NCBI GenBank assembly: GCA_032690845.1 | Contig: CM064424.1 | Span: 40,499,511-40,563,510 of the forward strand | DNA length: 64,000 nt | DNA from: Eleusine coracana subsp. coracana | Taxonomy: Eukaryota; Streptophyta; Magnoliopsida; Poales; Poaceae | Reading direction: 5' to 3' | Part shown: in pieces, positions 1-10,257 of the stretch | How the letters are laid out: every line of letters starts with the position of its first letter | Numbering within the stretch: the first letter of the stretch is position 1 | Notes under the pieces: model-generated | Told to the model about the DNA's origin: nothing | Database searches by the model: none | What the model saw: only the letters and a program-made list of their open reading frames with translations | Made by a program: the position numbers and the translations under genes

Positions 1-1428
1 TCAAATCTACCTGGATGGAGTGGATGAGAGGACTCATGACAGCTCGGATGCCGAGTCTCGTCGGCAATGGTGGCCTCACCGGGCCGGGGCAGGACGAGCG
101 ATGGAGGTGGCGATCGGGGGTGGTGGAAGGAGAAGACTCGGGTGGAAAAGAAAGAAAGGAGGAAGAGGAAGAAGAGGGCGCGGGCAGCACTAGATCCAAT
201 CGAGCCGTGCCAAGCCGATGAGTGCGGCCCATACTAGTGGCATGCCAAAGCCTTTGGCGCGACGGATCCTATGACGTGGACAACCACCGTTGACATGGTA
301 CGCCCCAGCCGACGTGGCATCTTGTCACGCCATTCAATCCGGCGTGGCTTGTTTCTTTGCTGCGCCTTTCCGTTTGGTGCGGCTAAAACGTCTAGAGGAT
401 GGAATATTAGTTGTGGGCAGTTTATTATTAAAATATTAGATAAAAAATGTTTATTTTTTAAAAAAATCGGCTTCAGACTGTGACATGCCGGACTTTCATG
501 ACAAAATGGACAAACACAAACTGTAAAAACAATCTATAGGTCACGGTCAACCTTTGCTTTTCGCCAAAGGCACAGTGACCCAAGACCTCACAGTCCACAA
601 CTCAAGATCAGAATCTGTTACTAGGTTGGCCGAGATCAAGCAAAGAGCTAAATTCATGGAACTTGACATCTCTAAATCCTGGCTGGCTATGTTTGAGAAG
701 TGATCACAACGACACTAAAACAAAAACTAAACCCTTGCAACAAACCCAGTTCATTTTAGATGTCATGGAGTAAGTTGACAAGGAGGACACCATGGAGCGA
801 GGATGCAGGGTGAGCATCGATCAGGTGGACTGGATTGACAAGTGACAGCAGCAATTAGTGGCTCAGATGGAGCTCATAGCGAATACAAAACCGTGAAGAT
901 AAGAGTTGAAAATTGTAAAATAGACTCCCTTTGCGTTTGACTTCAGATGAGCCTCTCCTACGTTATCCATAATGTGGAAGTATCGACTGATTTATAAACA
1001 GTAGATTTCTTCTATTTATATTTTTTTCAACACTTTTGGAGAATTTTTATTCATCCAAACAAAAGATCAGTACGGGTACAAAGTACACATGTCGACTTGG
1101 CTTACCAAGCACTAGGTAGGATATAAGAAGCGACATAGTCAACCTGTCATTCTACATTTATTCAGATATTAGACGACATGATTTTCCACCGATGATATCC
1201 TGACTCCCTCGTATATGCACCAACATGGATGTACTTTTCTACTTCGACAACAATTTAAAAATAGATGGAGTAAAGATTCTCTAGTTTAAAAAATACTACA
1301 TATATTTTATAAGTACATCACAACTTTGTTTACACAACATTTGCACACAAATAGCCTCAAAGTAGTAAGCAGGGGAAGAAACGAAGAGCAAAGATGTAAC
1401 ACAAATGCCCAATACAATATATGGGACG
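1..1428. other. Left flank, no gene recognised
   Basis: Positions 1-230 are purine- and G-rich with short spurious frames, and 400-1300 is AT-rich. No reading frame here resembles a protein family I know. It could hold the edge of a neighbouring gene or old decayed repeats, and I cannot tell which. Confidence 0.4.
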
Positions 1429-1433
1429 TCCAC

Positions 1434-1814
1434 TGTTATGGACCAAAGGACCCAGCCCGGCAAGCTATCAAATGGGCCAAAAGGGGGCCCACAGGGTTCA
1501 TGAGCATGAACAGTGCCATGTTGTTTGTGTAGCACCCGTCCCCACCTATGTTTCTTTGCTATTAAATAATTTAGATATTTTCCATAAATGATTATAATAG
1601 GTTCTTTAGCAGCCAAGATAGCCCCCTCTATATAATGAGAGGATTGTAATCAAATTAAGGCGAAAAAGGAATTAGGGTTTAATCCCTTTTATCTCTCAGC
1701 TCTAGAGAGCGCCGCCGCCTCTCTCCCTGCGCTGCCCTCTCCCTGTGCCACCATAGCAGCCGCCGCCACCTCCATAACCGGCCTAGGGCAGCAGCCCTAG
1801 GCTTACACATAACA
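1434..1814 (+). mobile_element. Solo LTR of a small, probably copia-type retrotransposon
   Basis: The 381-bp segment starts TGTTAT and ends ATAACA, a perfect 6-bp terminal inverted repeat. It is flanked on both sides by the 5-bp duplication tccac (1429-1433 and 1815-1819). A TATA-like box (tctatataat, about 1627-1636) followed by a leader-like 'attagggttt' stretch sets the orientation as plus. No internal domain, primer binding site or second LTR follows. It is therefore a solo LTR left by recombination between the two LTRs of a full element. The copia assignment rests only on size and style. Confidence 0.85.
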
Positions 1815-1912
1815 TCCACCAAGAACAGATGAACATTGTAAAAAGAACACTCTGCCCTAGGCTTACACATAACATCCACCAAGAACAGATGAACATTGTA
1901 AAAAGAACACTC
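1794..1912. repeat. Tandem duplication of 60 bp across the solo-LTR junction
   Basis: Two adjacent copies with a 60-bp period (1794-1853 and 1854-1912) appear identical. Each contains the last 21 bases of the solo LTR, the tccac target duplication and 34 bases of flank. The duplication therefore happened after the LTR insertion. Confidence 0.9.
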
Positions 1913-3397
1913 CAAAGTTTTTAACACATTCCGGGGTTACCACATGGGCCCCCTTAAATGCTATGAGCATTTGACTTGAAGTAGGTGATAGAAACATGGA
2001 CTAAGGATAGTGATGAGACCACTTCTGAAAGCAACAGGGCTAGAGCATAATACCTTCTTTTGTGCGATCTCATTTAACCACTGAAATAGAACATTTTAGG
2101 CTAGTATAGAAAAAGCTCGGAATCCTGTTCACATGGACAGTTTCTTGCAATGACGATCACAGCTCCCTTAGCAGAGCAGGGGCTCAATGCATAGCCAGTC
2201 CATAGCAAACCACATAAACTCACATCGCTCAAACCCATTGGAAATCTGGACCAAATTTCGAGATGAAAACACTGTAGAAAAAAAAACTCCATTCATCTGC
2301 TGAGGAACATCTTCCTAATGCACCTCCAATATTGGTTTACCACAAGAGAAATTTGTATGCCAGATCGCTGAATTCCTCCTTGTATGAGTAATATCTCACT
2401 ACTGGACAGGTTCGGTTGAATGATGTCCTGGCTCTTTCAGTATGGTAAATTTACCCATGTTACAGTATACATGTAACTGCTATTATAAGACGGTTGGTAT
2501 GCAGGAGGGCATAGACTAATCAGCAAAGCCTGATCCAGTCCAGGAGAGGTAGAACATGTATAAGGCCAGAGTATTGGGATGCAACTATCTAAAGAGGACC
2601 ACTGATGTAGTGGTACCGGACAGCCCTGTGGAATGTGTTGGGAAAAACCAATACAAATCCTCAGGTTGGTTACCGTGGTATGAACATCCCCAAACTATAT
2701 ACAACTCACCTTATATAATATTTCATCATTTTTACTTCATTTACAACTAGTATTTCACTGATTTCGCATATATAAATAGGCATAGAAGACAATTCACTAT
2801 CTTTACTGACAGCATATATCACACCCTCAATAATGAATGCATTGGAAAAATCGACGAGATTTCCTTATTACCTGCTTGTCAAAATTGATCCACAATGACA
2901 TGTTTTTTTTCTGCGACAATGACATGCTATATACTATGACAAAGTTATGCAGGGTATGATTATTATATGTACTGAGAATATACATCTCAGTAGCACGGTG
3001 GTAAGAACTCAAGTAGTGAGGCTAGCCACCAGTGCTCAGACGCTGGTTCTCACTGGAAAATAGGCCCCATCTGGCGTTTCACATTTCATCACTGTTTAAT
3101 GCATAGTATGACATGAGTGATGATTTTGTATGTGCACCGAGACCATTTTTCATCTTGGTTGAATGCAAACGATTAACTTCTATCACCTTCTTTTTTGCCC
3201 TTGACACTACAACAAATACAACATCCATTCAGTCTACAGTTTTGGAGTATCATTTTCACTGTAAACAATACTTAATCCTGGTGACAGATACATAAATGTT
3301 TCTGTTTCTGAACATTTCATCTTAGAATAACACAAATGAGCACACATACCTTCACATGGTTTCATACAACCTCAGAATTTGATCATCATAGGTGATA
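1913..3397. other. Intergenic stretch, downstream side of the F-box gene
   Basis: AT-rich sequence without a recognisable reading frame. It lies 3' of the minus-strand F-box gene and must include that gene's 3' UTR and polyadenylation region. I could not fix a polyadenylation site. No repeat with clear ends was seen. Confidence 0.4.
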
Positions 3398-4456
3398 TCA
3401 GAACAAGCTCGGGAGCACCCAAACATGTGTTCTTGAGACATTTGCTTCTGGTGCACCTTGGTACTCAATACCCACATGTTCACAAGTCCCATCAACTAAA
3501 GAGTAGGCACACCAACCTGCAGTCCTTGGTAGCGCCTCATATATACAATCCCGGTGAACTCCTGGTGAATCTGGACCAAGCCACGCATCAAAGCCATTGT
3601 TGGACATGAAAAGTGTCCGCCCTCCTAGGCTCATTGCCCTCAACCACCTGCCCTCCCCAGATGACCACCGGAAGACCTTGAACTCCAGCTTAACCAACGT
3701 CTTGAACTTGAAGATGAGCAGGGGCTCACCAGCGCACTCCCCCAGCGAGAAATCTCTGCTCTCCATCCAAGCATCCCTAACACATTCGTGGACTTCGCCT
3801 CCGAGCAGCACCAACTGGACCTTATTGTCCATCAGCTCCGCCACGGCAAGCTGGCACGTGTTGAGGAGCGCATAGAGCACGCCATTGACAGAGCGCATGT
3901 CGACCATCATGTGAACGCCATCGAAGTAGGCACCGGGCCAGAGGCCGCCGGCCCCCAGCCGGCAGTACGCTTCTCTCCACCGGCCGTCCCCGAGGCGGCA
4001 GTAGTGGACCCACCCTGGGGCGATGAGAAGGATGAGATCGCCGGCGAGGACGGCATGGGAGAAGAGGATCGGGGCGTCGGGGACGCGGACCCGCTCGCCG
4101 GAGAGGATGTGGGTTACGACGAGCTCGCGGGCGACGTGGTCGAAGGTGGCTACGCGGGCGCCGTCGGAGGCGATGACCGTGCCGGAGCCGCGGAATCGGA
4201 GGAGGCGGCGGCGCGGGAGATGGAGGAGCGCCAGGGAGGGGGATTGGTGGTGGGGTACCAGGAGATGCGGCGGCTGCGCAGCGAGTACGGAACGGGACGG
4301 GGGCAGCGCGGTGCGGTAGGCGCGGCAGGCGGCGCGGAGGGCGAAGAAGTCCTGGAGGCTCGTCAGGTGCCGCGCGATGCCCGGGATGAGCTCCGCCGGG
4401 AGGTACGGCGCCCCGGCAGCAGCGGCGGCGGTGGTGGGGCGCTTCTCCGAACCCAT
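3398..4456 (-). CDS. F-box protein with C-terminal DUF295 domain
   Basis: Single open frame of 352 residues, apparently intact and intronless, as is usual for grass DUF295 F-box genes. I chose the Met at 4456 (MGSEKRPTT) because the F-box begins about 17 residues later. The frame is open upstream to 4555, but that extension is low-complexity. Residues about 17-53 are the F-box (LPAELIPGIARHLTSLQDF, then a Leu/Arg-rich helix). Residues about 55-220 form the variable beta-rich middle. About 255-345 match the DUF295 style: FKVFRW, a Trp followed by MSLGGRTLFMSNN, PGVHRDCIYEAL and a closing YSLVDGT. F-box proteins link substrates to SKP1-CUL1 ubiquitin ligases; in DUF295 members the substrates are mostly unknown. 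This is the only host-type gene in the window. Reverse-strand frames over it reflect its high GC content. Confidence 0.88.
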   Translation of the reverse strand: MGSEKRPTTAAAAAGAPYLPAELIPGIARHLTSLQDFFALRAACRAYRTALPPSRSVLAAQPPHLLVPHHQSPSLALLHLPRRRLLRFRGSGTVIASDGARVATFDHVARELVVTHILSGERVRVPDAPILFSHAVLAGDLILLIAPGWVHYCRLGDGRWREAYCRLGAGGLWPGAYFDGVHMMVDMRSVNGVLYALLNTCQLAVAELMDNKVQLVLLGGEVHECVRDAWMESRDFSLGECAGEPLLIFKFKTLVKLEFKVFRWSSGEGRWLRAMSLGGRTLFMSNNGFDAWLGPDSPGVHRDCIYEALPRTAGWCAYSLVDGTCEHVGIEYQGAPEANVSRTHVWVLPSLF

Positions 4457-5229
4457 CTTCTTTCTCTGGATCGGGGAGGAATTGGGCAGCGGCCTCCGGC
4501 CTGCGGCTGGAGGTGTCGCCCGCCGGATCTGCGGGAGATTGCTGACCATGTGCATCTGCCGTCACGGATTTGCTTACTCGCTCAGAACGTTTAGTCTAGA
4601 ATTAACGAACTGCATAAAATTCATTCAGTGGGCCGGTGTCATGGTAATATTATCCAAAAGAATCAAATTACGAATTTTGCTTCGATGTCTTACATATAGA
4701 ATCAAATTCCACCACGATGCACACTTATGAACATGATACGTAAGTACCTGACACAAGCAAATGGACAATGTCTTTCGGTACACCATACAGTAGATGTGCA
4801 TGTTAGATTTTCAACATTTTAGAAAGTTCAAACAAACAAATTTTATAATGTACCTGCTAGGAATAAAACATGCATTCTCAAAAGACTGAAACAATACAAA
4901 TTCAGGGCACAACAAGTATTTCATGCTACGCCTAGAATATAATTGTCAGAATCAAAATGATCCTCAGAAGTCAGAACAGAGAGTCTGGTATGTTTATTTT
5001 GTGCCTTTCAGCAATTTTATTAGATTTATGAATTATTCAGTTTAGCAATTTGTCTTAATAAAATATTACCTGGTTTTATTTCTCTTAACCAAATTTCATC
5101 TTGACCAATTGACATTTAGATTTATTTTATTTCAGCTCGTGACATCATCCGAATTTTATTTACCATTCATATTTGAGAAGCTGGAAATTTTAAAATTTTA
5201 TCACAACCTCCGTCAAGCATTTTTTTTAA
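4457..5229. other. 5' flank of the F-box gene
   Basis: The first 100-150 bases upstream of the F-box start are GC-rich and probably 5' UTR. Beyond about 4600 the sequence is AT-rich with no recognisable frame. The promoter must lie here, but I see no convincing TATA box. The right limit is where decayed Sirevirus sequence begins. Confidence 0.4.
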
Positions 5230-5257
5230 TATACCTTGAGTTTCAGTATCACTCGAA

Positions 5258-6218
5258 CTACCCAGCCTTAGGAGCAGTAGTCACCCGGAGCATACTGTTG
5301 AGGGTAAAGTAGAAGTTGTGCATTCCATGAGTGGTTCCCAGATATCTTGGTTGAAGGTCCTCATATATGAATCTCAGCTCAGAATCCTTCAACACTAACT
5401 CACAAGAGAGCTGGTCCTTGTCAGCATCATCATCATCATCCTGGAAAGAAGAAGGCCAGTGGAGAGGGGGACAACACATACTGCACACCTTGTATCATCC
5501 AATGAACAAAGCCTCGCCCATAAATGTACAAGGTGGAGTAGAACTGACAGATGACCTTCTCATTCCAATCATAGCTGAATCCCATGTGGTCATACACATG
5601 TCGTGCCTTGCAAGCTCCCACTATCTCATTGAAGGTTGACTCATCCTTGTCCTCCATGTACTTCCAGTCAATCCACTGATGAGTGGCCAACCGGTTCTTC
5701 CGGTTCATGTCAATGAGCATGGACATGTAGTAGTCTTGGTGAAACCAAGTGAGGAACCATGGGTCACTTGCTTCCTTATCAGTCACAAGATATTGATTCT
5801 TCCTCCTTGCAGCACTCAGGCCTTCAGCATCCTTCTTGTAGTCCTTGAAGACATAATGAGGTGGGTAGACGGGAGCATGAACTCGAAAGTCCCTCACAAT
5901 GTTCAAAGACTCATCTCTCTTTGACTTGCTCTTGTGTGGTTTGGGGCATGGTTTGAGGTGTGTTTCCTTGACTGGCTTCTTCCCTTTATCAAGTGCCCTT
6001 CTAGGAGGAAAGGCGCCTCCTTGATCAACCGAAACTATTTGAGCCCCTGAACTGCTTCCCTGTCCTATCCTTCTCTTGATCACGGCTTTTCTTCTCTTGG
6101 CCAGGGGTATGATATCCTCGTGGGAGGAGGGGGACTTGTTAGGTGAAGCTTGATGGTCCTCTTCACTTGAGTCATCATGAATGGAGGGAGCATTGGACGC
6201 ATTCTTGACGAGAACCAT
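5258..6218 (-). pseudogene. Env-position ORF of Sirevirus V (function unknown)
   Basis: The frame starts at 6218 (MVLVKNASN) and runs about 260 codons to 5436. It continues in another frame from about 5437 to 5258, so a 1-2 bp frameshift or a very short intron separates the parts. The N-terminal 90 residues are Ser/Asp/Lys-rich (SSEEDHQ, KRRKAVIKRR), resembling a nuclear-localisation signal. The rest is an alpha-rich domain with WFHQDYYMSM, WIDWKYME, HMGFSYDWNEKVICQFYSTLY and VHWMIQG, recurring motifs of grass transposon proteins found after pol in Sireviruses. I see no signal peptide or obvious transmembrane helix, so 'env-like' describes position only. A plausible splice acceptor (ttatag) lies 10 bases before the ATG and a gtatga donor lies near 6560, suggesting expression from a spliced leader. 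The C-terminus is truncated by a deletion. Confidence 0.65.
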
Positions 6219-6309
6219 CGTCACAAGCCTATAATGCACCATAAAGGAGATAATGGGTCAGGCAAAGGCAACAGAAAGGACCAACGAACATGTAGAAGTA
6301 AGTGCACTG

Positions 6310-7110
6310 AACTGCAGATGACGGAAGTTCCGTGAGGATCCACGGAAGTTCCGTCATGACGGAAGTTCCATAAGAAAGTCACGGAAGTTCCGTCGCTTGT
6401 AGTTTGCATCTAAACCTACACATCTTTTGGATCCCGCTATAACTACTCAAATGCACTTAGAGAAATATACTCTAGATACAAAGCAACCTATCTACCCAAG
6501 GGAAATCGAGACATTTGAGCATATTGACCAAGAACTCAAGAATGAGAGACAAGTTCATACCTAGGTCAAGAAGAAGGAAAAGTGATGGGGATTGAAGGAG
6601 ATCCCGGAAGTTCCGTAGGGGAGGAATGGAGTTCCTCCCAACTTGATGATTTCTTGTGGTGGGATCTTCAATAATCTTCAAATCGCCCTTGAAGTCGCCT
6701 TAGGGTTTGAGAGGAAGAGAGAGAGGAGAATAGATAGAATGACCAATTGGAGGAAGAAGAGGGAGGGGTCGTGCGACTTAACCAGGGGCTGACAGAAGTT
6801 CCGTCGATGGGCGAGGGAAGTTCCGTCAGTCTCGGGTTGAGACGAGCCATAGGAGGGAGTCACGGAAGGTCTCACAGTCCACGAAAGTTTAGTGAAAGGG
6901 TCACGGAAGTTCCATCGTTCTCGGTTTGGAACCAGAGAGAACACGGAAGGTCTCATAGAACTTCCGTTGACGATGGAAGTTCCGTGAAAGGGTCACGGAA
7001 GTTCTGTCGTTCTCGGGTTGGAAATAGAGAGAACACCTCTTCAACTGGAAGACTTTGAAGGTGACGAAAGTTCCGTGAATGGGTCATGGAAGTTCCGTCA
7101 GTTTCTGGAA
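6310..7110. repeat. Cluster of about eleven acggaagttccgt dyads upstream of the env-position ORF
   Basis: Imperfect copies of an about 16-bp dyad, GACGGAAGTTCCGTC and variants, occur near 6322, 6341, 6358, 6380, 6606, 6791, 6814, 6902, 6975, 6995, 7063 and 7088. The U3 of the same element carries the same dyad (13540-13900), but there the plus strand reads AACTT at the centre, while here it reads AAGTT throughout. Minus-strand sequence between about 6760 and 6600 looks like a 5' leader (CT-rich run, then 'aaaccctaa'). The cluster may therefore belong to an internal promoter for the downstream ORF. Confidence 0.7.
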
Positions 7111-7350
7111 AGAGGGCATAAGTTGCTACAAGTTTGAACTTATGGACAAGTTGCCTAAGGAGTATAAAGCTTGTCTCAACTTGTGAATAGTAACAAATCA
7201 ATAGTCAAAACTATATTCACAAGTATCGACAATATGATCTAGTGATCAAAGAATTTTGTTTGAAAAAAAACAAGGACAATATGAAATTTTGAAAGGATTT
7301 TGCTTTTACGACATTTTACAAGGTCAATATACCAGTCAAAGCACAAGATT

Positions 7351-10212
7351 CTACTCCAGGTTGGATGAGTCAAGAATATTTAGTTCACTCCTAAGTTCAC
7401 AAAACCGCTTCTCATCTAGGGGTTTCGTAAAAATATAGGCTAGTTGTTTGTTGGTTCTAACATAGCTAATATCAATATCTCCCTTTATAGAATGATCTCT
7501 CAAGAAGTGGTGCCGGATATCTATATGCTTGGTTCTATTGTTATCAATGGGGTTATATGCAATCATGATGGCACTCTCATTATCATAGAGGAGTGGAACT
7601 TTGGTCATACTGTACCAAAAATCCTTTAGAGTTTGTCGCATCCAAAGTAATTGTGTACAACAACTTCCGGCTGCAACATACTCTGCTTCGGCCGTGGATA
7701 AGGCAACGGAATTTTGTTTCTTGGATGACCATGACACAAGGGACCTACCCAAGAATTGGTACGTCCCGGAGGTACTTTTCCTATCCACCTTACATCCGGC
7801 GTAGTCGTCATCAGAATAACCGACTAACTTGAACTTGGAGCCCTTGGGATACCACGATCCTAAGTTTAGGATGTGAACTAAATATCTTAAGATTCTTTTT
7901 ACCGCCACGAGGTGACTTTCCTTTGGAGCACTTTGGAATCTTGCACACATGCACACACTAAGCATGATATCGGGCCTAGATGCACAAAGATAAAGCAAGG
8001 AGCCAATCATGGAGCGATATACCTTTTGATCCACGGGTTTACCGTTTACATCTAGCCCAAGGTGTCCATTTGTCTTCATGGGAGTCTTGTTAGGCTTAGC
8101 ATTCTCCATGTCAAACTTCTTGAGTATGTCTTGAGTATACTTGGTTTGACTTATGAATGTTCATTCTTCAAGTTGCTTTACTTGAAAACCTAGAAAGAAC
8201 TTCAACTCTCCCATCATGGACATCTCAAATTTCCTAGCCATAATCTTGGTAAACTTCACAAAAAGATTGATTAGTAGAACAAAATATAATGTCATCGACA
8301 TATATTTGGCACACAAATAAATCATTATCAACTTTTCTTGTGAAGAGAGTAGGATCGGCCTTGCCAATTGTGAAGCCTTTGTTGATCAAGTACCCCTTGA
8401 GGTGTTCATACCAAGCTCTAGGAGCTTGCTTGAGGCCGTAGAGAGCTTTGTGAAGCTTGTACACATGGTTTGGTGTCTTTGGGTCTTCAAACCCCGGAGG
8501 TTGTTTTACATACACCTCTTCTTGAATGGGGCCATTAAGAAATGCACTTTCACATTCAGTTGAAAAAGCTTAAAGCCATGGGGAGTAGCGTAGGAAAGTA
8601 AAATACGAATTGATTCAAGCCTAGCTACGGGTGTATAAGTTTCACCAAATTTCAAACCTTCTACTTGTGAGTAGCCTTTTGCACCAAGTCTTGCCTTGTT
8701 TCTCACCACCACACCATACTCATCTTGCTTGTTGCGAAAAACCCATTTTGTACCTACAACATTTTGCTTGGGTCTCTCCACTAACGATCACACCTTGTTT
8801 CTTTCAAAGTTGTTCAACTCTTCTTGCATAGCCATCACCCAATCCGAGTCTTGAAGGGCTTGTTCCACTCTAAGAGGTTCCATAGAGGAAACAAACGAGT
8901 TATGATGACAAAATGTAGCCATTCGGAATCTAGTAGTTACCCCTTTTTGGATGTCTCCTAGAATGTTGTCAACGGGTTGATCCTTTTGAATGCTTTGTCG
9001 TACTCGTGGATGAATTGGCCTAGATGCATCTTCTTCTTCTTGAGTGATATCATCTTGAATGTCTCTATCCCCACCATCTTGAGCTCGATCTTGGTTGTTA
9101 CCTTGACCATGATCGTCACCATGATCTTGGTCTCTCCCTTGATCTTGTTCATCATGTGGCTCTTGTGGAGACGGATCATCTTGTCTTGAAGAAGATGGTT
9201 CATTTTGACTTGAGTTTGGGTCTTGTGGTCTTATCTCTCCTATTGCCATGTTCCTTATTGCATCACAAGGAGCTTCATCGCCTACATCACTTGGATTTAC
9301 TTGCTCTACTTGAGAGCCATTAGATTCATCAAATGGTACATCCCGGGTGATTTCAACAACACCAGTGTCTTTGTTAAAGACTCGATATGTATAGACGTTA
9401 GTTCCATATCCAAGGAGAAAACATTCTTGTGTCTTAGGAGCAAACTTGGAGGATTTAGGTTTCTTATTTAAAATAAAACATTTGCTCCCAAAGACACGAA
9501 AGTATGAAACATTTGGAAGGTTACCAGTGAGAAGCTCATATGGTGTTTTCTTCAAGATCTTGTGAAGATATAATCTATTTGATGCATGGCATGCGGTGTT
9601 GATGGCTTCGGCCCAAAAGGTGTCTGGTTTCTTGTACTCATCAAGCATTGTTCGTGCCATCTCTATGAGTGTGCGGTTCTTCCTTTCGGCTACCCCATTT
9701 TGTTGTGGAGTGTATAGAGCTGAGAATTAATGCTTGATGCCTTCTTCATCAAGATATTCTTCAACTTGTGTATTCTTGAACTCAGTTCCATTATCACTCC
9801 TTATTTTCTTGATCTTCACTTCATACTCATTTTGGGCTCTCCTCAAGAACCTCTTTAGGATACCTTGTGTTTCACTTTTGTCCTTCAAAAAGAATACCCA
9901 AGTGAAACGAGAATAATCATCAACAATTACAAGGCCATATTTGTTACCACCAATGCTTATGTAGGTGACCAGTCCAAATAAGTCCATGTGGAACATTTCC
10001 AATGGTCTTGTCATTGTCATCATTGTCTTGGATGGATGTGCCACTCCTACTTGCTTTCCGGCTTGACATGTGCTACATATTTTATCCTTCTCAAAAGCAA
10101 CATCCTTTAGTCCAACAACATGGCCACCTTTAAGGAGTTTAGAAAGATTTCTCATCCCAACATGAGGTAGCCGGCGATGCCATAGCCAACCCAAGGTAGT
10201 TTTAGTGACCAA
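7351..10212 (-). pseudogene. Pol remnant of Sirevirus V: integrase, reverse transcriptase, RNase H
   Basis: Copia order is preserved in broken frames. 10212-9727 holds the GAG-pre-integrase zinc motif (HRRLPH, CSTCQAGK) and the integrase core with Asp residues in MDLFG and RSDNGTEF. 9660-8788 is the integrase C-terminus and a Gln/Asp-rich linker. 8781-8506 and 8515-8234 are reverse transcriptase (TKWVFRNK, ALYGLKQAPRAWYEHL, YVDD box as IYVDDIIF). 8367-8161 is the connection (FFLGFQVKQ). 8109-7351 is RNase H (YRSMIGSLLYL, STAEAEYVAA, DNESAI, HIDIRHHF, IFTKPL). At least four frame breaks and stops separate the parts, so no active enzyme can be made. Confidence 0.9.
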
Positions 10213-10257
10213 GCAAGTACTTAGGTTAGATCCTTCTTTGTTGGTGAAATCAACAAG

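Noticed and set aside
3788..4594. Long plus-strand and other minus-strand frames over the F-box gene
   Set aside because: They are mirror frames of a GC-rich gene, low in complexity and without domain resemblance; the 3398-4456 frame has clear F-box and DUF295 motifs.
5437..5488. Short intron in the env-position ORF of V
   Set aside because: The GT-AG interval would be about 48 bp, below the usual plant minimum, and the codons before it still fit the protein pattern; a frameshift is at least as likely.
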